Shown here: piece after piece, positions 17,570 to 21,656 of the stretch
How positions within the stretch are numbered: the stretch's first letter is position 1
Layout: every line of letters starts with the position of its first letter
NCBI GenBank assembly: GCA_038224615.1
Contig: JBBRFH010000017.1
Coordinates: 1 to 21,656 of the forward strand
Length of the DNA: 21,656 nt
Origin: JBBRFH01 sp038224615
GTDB lineage: Bacteria; Planctomycetota; Phycisphaerae; Tepidisphaerales; Tepidisphaeraceae
Direction: 5' to 3'
The notes under the pieces: generated by a model
What the model was told of the DNA's origin: nothing
Databases searched by the model: none
Seen by the model: only the letters and a program-made list of their open reading frames with translations
Made by a program: the position numbers and the translations under genes

Positions 17570-17950
17570 TCAGTGGCCGCTTGATCGTCCATAAGCGACT
17601 GAATCCATCAGGGCGTCGAGCTCGGCTTTGTCGCTGGGCTTCACCTTGATCATCCAGCCGGTCTCGAAGGGATCGGTGTTGACCGTGCCGGGGTTGTGGT
17701 TGAGGTTGTCGTTGAACTCGACGACTTCACCGCTGATGCCGCTGTACAGATCGCTGGTCGCCTTGACCGATTCGATCTCGCCGAAGCGGGCGTTGGCGGT
17801 CAGCTTGGTGCCGATCTTGGGCAGCGCCACATACGTGATGTCCGTCAATTCGTCGGCGGCGATCTGGGTAATGCCGATGACGACGAGGTCGCCTTCAAGC
17901 TTGTGCCATTCGTGGGTTTTAAGGTATTTGCGATCGGTGGGGATGGACAT
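17570..17950 (-). CDS. gcvH: Glycine cleavage system H protein
   Basis: 126 residues. It carries the lipoyl cofactor that shuttles the aminomethyl group from GcvP to GcvT. The lipoylated residue is Lys63 in ESVKATSDLYSG, the exact family motif. Other conserved parts are THEWHKLEGDLVVIGIT near the start and GWMIKVKPSD near the end. The start at ATG 17950 has no Shine-Dalgarno sequence, since the bases just upstream belong to a palindrome (17961-18009). Second gene of the gcvTHP operon, 72 nt after gcvT. Confidence 0.97.
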   Translation of the reverse strand: MSIPTDRKYLKTHEWHKLEGDLVVIGITQIAADELTDITYVALPKIGTKLTANARFGEIESVKATSDLYSGISGEVVEFNDNLNHNPGTVNTDPFETGWMIKVKPSDKAELDALMDSVAYGRSSGH

Positions 17951-17960
17951 GTTTTTGTGG

Positions 17961-18009
17961 TGTGGGCATCCTGCCCACGCTCCTAAATGCTGTGGGCAGG
18001 ATGCCCACA
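17961..18009. repeat. Perfect 18-bp inverted repeat of two hairpins
   Basis: The left arm 17961-17978 and right arm 17992-18009 are exact reverse complements. Each arm is itself a hairpin (GTGGGCA, TCC or GGA, TGCCCAC). The same hairpin occurs twice inside the element at 3438-3580. It fills the 72-nt gap between gcvT and gcvH, 10 nt before the gcvH start codon. Confidence 0.88.
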
Positions 18010-18022
18010 GTACGTGAATGAA

Positions 18023-19114
18023 TCAAGCCCGTTTGTAGAACGGCAACTTCACAACCTTCGCCTTCGTTGCTTCGCCACGGAAGTCGATGGTCAGCGCCGT
18101 GCCCTCCGCGGCGTCGGCGGCGGGGATGTAGGCCATGGCGATGCTCTTTTGCAGGGTCGGCGAGAACGTGCCGCTGGTCACCACGCCGGTGCCTGTGGGG
18201 CCGGATACGACGGCGCCCTGCCTTGCGATGCGACGGCCTTCGAGTTCGATGCCGACGAGCTTCTGCTTCGGGCCGTCCGCGTTGATCTTCCGCAACGCCT
18301 CAGCGCCGATGAAGTCCTTGTCGAGCGTGACGGCCCAGCCAAGCCCCGCGCTGATCGGATCGACGTCCTCGCTCAGTTCGTGCCCGTACAGCGGCATGCC
18401 GGCTTCGAGCCGCAACGTGTCTCGGGCGCCCAATCCTGCGGGTTTGAGAATCGCCTCGGGTTGATCGAATTTCCCGGCCAGCATCTTCATCGCCGTGCCC
18501 GCCATCTTCGCCGGCAGGATCACCTCGACGCCGTCCTCGCCGGTGTAGCCGGTGCGGCTGACGGTGTACTTGATCAGCATCATGAAGCTGTCGGTGACGA
18601 ACTGATAGCGCTTCAGGTCCTTGACCGCCTCCAGCGACGCGCTCACCTTCTCGATCACCTTCGGCCCTTGCAGTGCGATCATCGCGGTGCTCTCTGTCTG
18701 GTCCGACAGGTCGAAATCCAGATCGCGGTCGTGTCGCACTTTGTGGAAGTGATTCACTACCTTGTCGCGATTGCCTGCGTTGACGACCATCAACCAGTTC
18801 TTCTTGTCGCGCGACACGATCACGTCGTCCAGAATTCCGCCTGCTTCGTTGCAGAGCAGCCCGTAGCGGCACTGCCCGACCTTCTGAACCGAGACATCGC
18901 GTGTGAAGACCAGATTGAGGAACTTCTCCGCGTCCGGCCCGGAGAAATACAGCCGGCCCATGTGCGAAACATCGAAGATGCTGCCCGAGTTCCGCGTGTG
19001 ATTGTGCTCATCGACGATCGAGCGATACATGATCGGCATCTCCCACCCGGAAAACTCGACCAGCTTGCCACCTGCGGAGACATGAAAATCGTAGAAGGGC
19101 GTGCGCTTGAGCAT
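18023..19114 (-). CDS. gcvT: Glycine cleavage system aminomethyltransferase (T protein)
   Basis: Releases ammonia and transfers the methylene group from lipoyl-GcvH to tetrahydrofolate. 363 residues, the normal length. Conserved parts: FSGWEMPIMYRSIVDEH near the N-terminus, FDVSHMGRL, and the catalytic-region GGILDDVIV with the Asp expected to activate folate. SRTGYTGEDGVEV and LGARDTLRLEAGMPLYGHEL follow, with the C-terminal barrel after that. The start is ATG 19114. First gene of the gcvTHP run; I see no glycine riboswitch consensus in the 274 nt upstream. Together with gcvH and gcvP only the L protein (lipoamide dehydrogenase) is missing, which is usually encoded elsewhere. Confidence 0.97.
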   Translation of the reverse strand: MLKRTPFYDFHVSAGGKLVEFSGWEMPIMYRSIVDEHNHTRNSGSIFDVSHMGRLYFSGPDAEKFLNLVFTRDVSVQKVGQCRYGLLCNEAGGILDDVIVSRDKKNWLMVVNAGNRDKVVNHFHKVRHDRDLDFDLSDQTESTAMIALQGPKVIEKVSASLEAVKDLKRYQFVTDSFMMLIKYTVSRTGYTGEDGVEVILPAKMAGTAMKMLAGKFDQPEAILKPAGLGARDTLRLEAGMPLYGHELSEDVDPISAGLGWAVTLDKDFIGAEALRKINADGPKQKLVGIELEGRRIARQGAVVSGPTGTGVVTSGTFSPTLQKSIAMAYIPAADAAEGTALTIDFRGEATKAKVVKLPFYKRA

Positions 19115-19296
19115 GTTGAATCGACGCTATCGGCGTCGGCACGGCGGGTCAAGAAAGCTCAACCGACTTCCATCCGCCTGCTCGATGAATTTCAAGGCAT
19201 CGCCACCTGCCTGAAGTTGGCGAATTCTTCGCGTTCCATGCGTTATTCGTCCGTCCCGTTTAGTTTGATTTGTTCGTTATTTGATGGCGGTTTGGT

Positions 19297-19324
19297 GAAC
19301 CATCGCATGAGGTGCGACTGGTTC
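19297..19324. promoter_or_regulatory. Imperfect inverted repeat upstream of Fur-like gene
   Basis: GAACCATCGCA and TGCGACTGGTTC pair over 11 bp with one bulged base and a 5-nt loop, 65-92 nt before the Fur-like start and in the divergent region shared with gcvT. It could be an operator for either gene; it does not resemble the AT-rich classical Fur box. Confidence 0.3.
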
Positions 19325-19388
19325 TCATGTGACACTTCGGGGGTTGTGGTTGTTGCCGGTCGAAATCGGCGGGCGTAGACTCGCCGAC

Positions 19389-19898
19389 ATGGCTACCACG
19401 CCGCAGATTTTGGTGAATCTTCCGAAACGCGGCATGAGCATGCGTCAGCAGGCGGGGGCGTACGAGCCGGTGTGCGCGGTGTTTCGGCGTTATCTGCACG
19501 GCGAAAAGCTGAAGTTCACGCCGGAGCGGGCGATGATCCTCGATGCAACGCTTCGCAAGGAAGGTCTGTTCGAGGCCGAGGGCCTGGTCGACGACCTGAA
19601 GCAGATGGGCCACCGCGTCAGCCGCGCGACGGTGTATCGCACGCTGAATCACCTGCAGGATGCGGGGATCGTCAAGCAGGTCTTCTTCGACAACCGCCAG
19701 AGCTATTTCGAGGTGATTGCCGGCCGGACCACGCACGACTATCTGATCTGCGTCGACTCCGGCGAGGTGATCGAGTTCAACAGCGAAAAGCTCAAGAAGC
19801 TCCGCGACGAAATCTGCGCCGAACACGGCTACGAGCCGCTCAGCCACCAGTTCCATATCTTCGGATTGTCACCCAAGGCCCGGGCGAAAAAGGCGTGA
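19389..19898 (+). CDS. Fur-family transcriptional regulator with reduced metal sites
   Basis: 169 residues. The winged-helix domain (about 43-110) is typical: FTPERAMILDA, RVSRATVYRTLNHLQDAGIV. The dimerisation domain is recognisable (YLICVDSGEVIEFNSEKL, ICAEHGYEPLSHQFHIFGL), but several ligands are changed against E. coli Fur. The HHDH motif reads THDY (Tyr118 for His90), Leu60 stands where His33 is expected, the first CxxC is Cys121-x2-Ser124, and the C-terminal CxxC is absent. Glu108, Glu141 and His153 remain. The start is ATG 19389; MSMRQQAG at 19434 is an alternative. It may sense something other than iron or zinc, or bind DNA without metal. Divergent from gcvT, convergent with the ABC permease. 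Confidence 0.88.
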   Translation: MATTPQILVNLPKRGMSMRQQAGAYEPVCAVFRRYLHGEKLKFTPERAMILDATLRKEGLFEAEGLVDDLKQMGHRVSRATVYRTLNHLQDAGIVKQVFFDNRQSYFEVIAGRTTHDYLICVDSGEVIEFNSEKLKKLRDEICAEHGYEPLSHQFHIFGLSPKARAKKA

Positions 19899-19903
19899 GC
19901 GAG

Positions 19904-19991
19904 TCGATGTGTCGATAGTCGATGGTCGATAGTCGATAGCCAAGCCAGCGCTTTGCTATCGACTATCAACTATCGACTCTCAACTATCAAC
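19904..19991. repeat. Period-7 TCGATAG inverted repeat
   Basis: The left part iterates GTCGATA / GTCGATG words (19904-19939). The right part (about 19954-19989) iterates the complement, CTATCGA / CTATCAA. The two halves fold on each other around GCCAAGCCAGCGCTTTG. It exactly fills the gap between the convergent stops of the Fur-like gene and the ABC permease and could act as a two-way terminator. Confidence 0.8.
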
Positions 19992-19995
19992 CACA

Positions 19996-20883
19996 TCACC
20001 CTTCATTTCCGCCCAGTTCGCGGCGGCGGAAGATGAGGAGGCCGACGGTGAGTGCGAACGCGATGTAGAAGCCGGCGTAGAGGACGGCGACCCCGGTGTT
20101 CTGCCAGATGAACCCGATCGGCGTTGAATTGGCCGCGGCGTTGTCGCCGATGCCGATCTGGCCGTAGACGGCGTATTTACGCAGGTCGAACACTTCCAGG
20201 AACGGCAGCAGCGTCGCGATCCCCTGGCCGAACCAGCGGAGCAGGGGGTTGTCGTTCGACAGCGCATCGCCGAGGAACCGCGTGAGGTTGCCGGCGATGT
20301 AGATCATGATCACCGCAGGCAGGTTCACGACCAGTGAAAAGCGCGTCGAGATCGCCACGCTGATCGCCGCCAGCACGCTTACCTGCAGCCAGGTCAGCAG
20401 CAGGCTTGGGTAAAGGCCCGCCAGGTGCGCGTTGCGCAGATTGAGCAGGTTGGTGACTTCGCGCTCGTCGATCGAGCGGTTGCTGAGCTGGTAGTCGCCG
20501 GGCACGCGATACCAGGTACACAGGCACAGCAGCACGCCGAGGATCGCCATGCCGAGCAGCGCCGATCCGGACAGGCCCAGGTATTTGCCCATCAGCACTT
20601 CAAACCGGCTGACCGGCTTGCTCATCAGGGTGAGCATGGTGCGGTCTTCGATCTCTTCGTGGATCGATCTGCTGGTGGCGAACAGGGTCGTCAGCAGGAC
20701 GAGCAGGAGGACGATGTCCAACCCGACCGACTTGAACATCACCGTGTCCTCACCCAGCGTGAAGAACGGCAGGAACATGAAAATCACGAGCAGCGCAGAC
20801 CCCAGCCCAAGCAGCAGCGAATAGATCGGCTGGCTGATGGCCTCGATGAAAGTGTGGCGAGCGATGACCCAGGTTCTGTACAT
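19996..20883 (-). CDS. ABC-2 type transporter permease
   Basis: 295 residues with about six membrane helices. The first loop stretch SRSIHEEIEDRTMLTLMSKPVSRFEVLMGKYLG is the hallmark of ABC-2/NosY-type permeases (E-x-x-x-R-T-M/L...KP-x-x-R). An extracellular loop of about 50 residues follows (DYQLSNRSIDEREV), then hydrophobic segments, and it ends in a basic tail (IFRRRELGGNEG). It would export something together with an ATP-binding subunit, which is not in the window; it may lie to the right or elsewhere. The start ATG 20883 is set by the fold (MYRTWVIARHTFIEA); the frame continues upstream only through non-coding sequence. Confidence 0.9.
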   Translation of the reverse strand: MYRTWVIARHTFIEAISQPIYSLLLGLGSALLVIFMFLPFFTLGEDTVMFKSVGLDIVLLLVLLTTLFATSRSIHEEIEDRTMLTLMSKPVSRFEVLMGKYLGLSGSALLGMAILGVLLCLCTWYRVPGDYQLSNRSIDEREVTNLLNLRNAHLAGLYPSLLLTWLQVSVLAAISVAISTRFSLVVNLPAVIMIYIAGNLTRFLGDALSNDNPLLRWFGQGIATLLPFLEVFDLRKYAVYGQIGIGDNAAANSTPIGFIWQNTGVAVLYAGFYIAFALTVGLLIFRRRELGGNEG

Positions 20884-21050
20884 GAGCGAGGTATCCCGTC
20901 TAGTTTCACGCGACTGCGAGGCGTGGAATGTACGGGGCATGCAACGTGATTTCCAGTGACGCGGGTGGGGGTTGTATCGTAAACGCAGCGAACGATCGTC
21001 CGATTGGCGGGCAGCTCGTGATGATGCAGCCGGAGGGTTCGCTCCGCTGG

Positions 21051-21089
21051 CGACGACATTGCGCGACGACATTGCGCGACGACAATGGG
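21051..21089. repeat. 13-bp tandem repeat, three copies
   Basis: CGACGACATTGCG occurs twice head to tail (21051-21076), then a third copy with changes (CGACGACAATGGG, 21077-21089). It lies in the 234-nt gap between the ABC permease start and the acetyltransferase stop, 29 nt from the latter. Confidence 0.75.
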
Positions 21090-21117
21090 CGCGCAGGCCG
21101 GATGCCGAAGGCGCGAC

Positions 21118-21612
21118 TCAGAGATCCAACTGCATGTAGACCATGTCCATCTTGCGGCCGAAGCGGGTGGCGATGCTGGGGAACGTGCCGATCTCGCGGA
21201 AGCCGGCGCGGCGATGGGCCTCACGCAGCCCGCCTTGGCCGGCAGAAATGGTGGCGATGATGTGCTGGTGTCCGAGCGGCGTCGCACGCTGGATCAGGTC
21301 GCGCATCAGCGCGCTGCCGATTCCCCGGCCTTGGTTGCTGGGGTGGACGTAGAGCGTGTCCAGGACGGTGTGCCGGTAGATCGGGCGCGGGTCGAAGACC
21401 GACAGCGCTGCGAATCCCGCGATCTGCTCCGCGACCTCAGCGATCATCACGGGGTGTTGGGCATCGTGCCCCTTGAACCACTGATATCGCTCTTCGGCGG
21501 ATACCGGCTCGTCATGAAACGCGCTCGTGCAGAAGCCGACGAAGGTGTTGTAGATGCCATTGATCGCGTCGAGGTCGTCGACGGTGGCGAGGCGGATGGT
21601 GATGTCGCTCAT
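21118..21612 (-). CDS. GNAT N-acetyltransferase, phosphinothricin acetyltransferase-like
   Basis: 164 residues covering one GNAT domain. The N-terminus (TIRLATVDDLDAINGIYN) and PVMIAEVAEQIAGFAALS, YRHTVLDTLYVHPSNQGRGIGSALM follow the Pat/MddA layout; the acetyl-CoA loop is Q-G-R-G-I-G near residue 95. The end KMDMVYMQLDL is also typical. The usual N-x-x-S of motif B (ISxxNxxS) is replaced by AGQGG, so the substrate pocket may differ from that of phosphinothricin or methionine-derivative acetylases. The start is ATG 21612; an in-frame continuation is not possible to judge at the window edge. Confidence 0.9.
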   Translation of the reverse strand: MSDITIRLATVDDLDAINGIYNTFVGFCTSAFHDEPVSAEERYQWFKGHDAQHPVMIAEVAEQIAGFAALSVFDPRPIYRHTVLDTLYVHPSNQGRGIGSALMRDLIQRATPLGHQHIIATISAGQGGLREAHRRAGFREIGTFPSIATRFGRKMDMVYMQLDL

Positions 21613-21656
21613 GCCAGACGATAGGCGACGTCACTGCTGGTACGGACGAAGGAACT

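Overview
The window reads as a 21.7 kb piece of chromosome from a GC-rich bacterium. It is most likely a planctomycete, and the class Phycisphaerae is my best guess. The reasons are a fused aroD-aroE gene, three unrelated Gfo/Idh/MocA oxidoreductases, a complete single-chain GcvP, and many short-word inverted repeats in the gaps. The assignment is an inference from gene style, not from a marker gene. Most genes are housekeeping; I see no phage, transposase, CRISPR array, tRNA or rRNA.

Layout. 1-1524 (+) is the 3' part of recG. 1830-4445 (-) holds dapA followed by the aroDE fusion, so lysine and aromatic amino-acid synthesis sit side by side. 4798-5991 (+) is the first Gfo/Idh/MocA gene; it converges on a minus-strand run (6023-8677) of an NhaR-like LysR regulator, a cyclophilin and a second Gfo/Idh/MocA gene. 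A gene-free stretch (8678-9118) contains a likely structured RNA with its own -10 box and intrinsic terminator. Then come guaA, a small exported coiled-coil protein, an EamA transporter and a Rieske ferredoxin-like protein, all on the minus strand, the last two overlapping by 4 nt. 12945-14060 (+) is the third Gfo/Idh/MocA gene, closed by a strong terminator. 14147-19114 (-) is a CsbD-like stress protein and the glycine cleavage operon gcvT-gcvH-gcvP. The right end has a degenerate Fur-family regulator (+), an ABC-2 type permease (-) and a GNAT acetyltransferase (-).

The most unusual structure is the repeat layer. Several gaps carry inverted repeats built from iterated words of about 9 nt (CACAGAG, CACGAAT, CACCAAG, CGCAGAT types) or 7 nt (TCGATAG type), often nested one palindrome inside another. 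Similar repeat words also lie in frame inside conserved genes: once in aroDE and twice in gcvP. Other points to check are a catalytic Lys to Gln change in the shikimate dehydrogenase half of AroDE, loss of metal ligands in the Fur-like protein, and the candidate RNA at 8794-9041.
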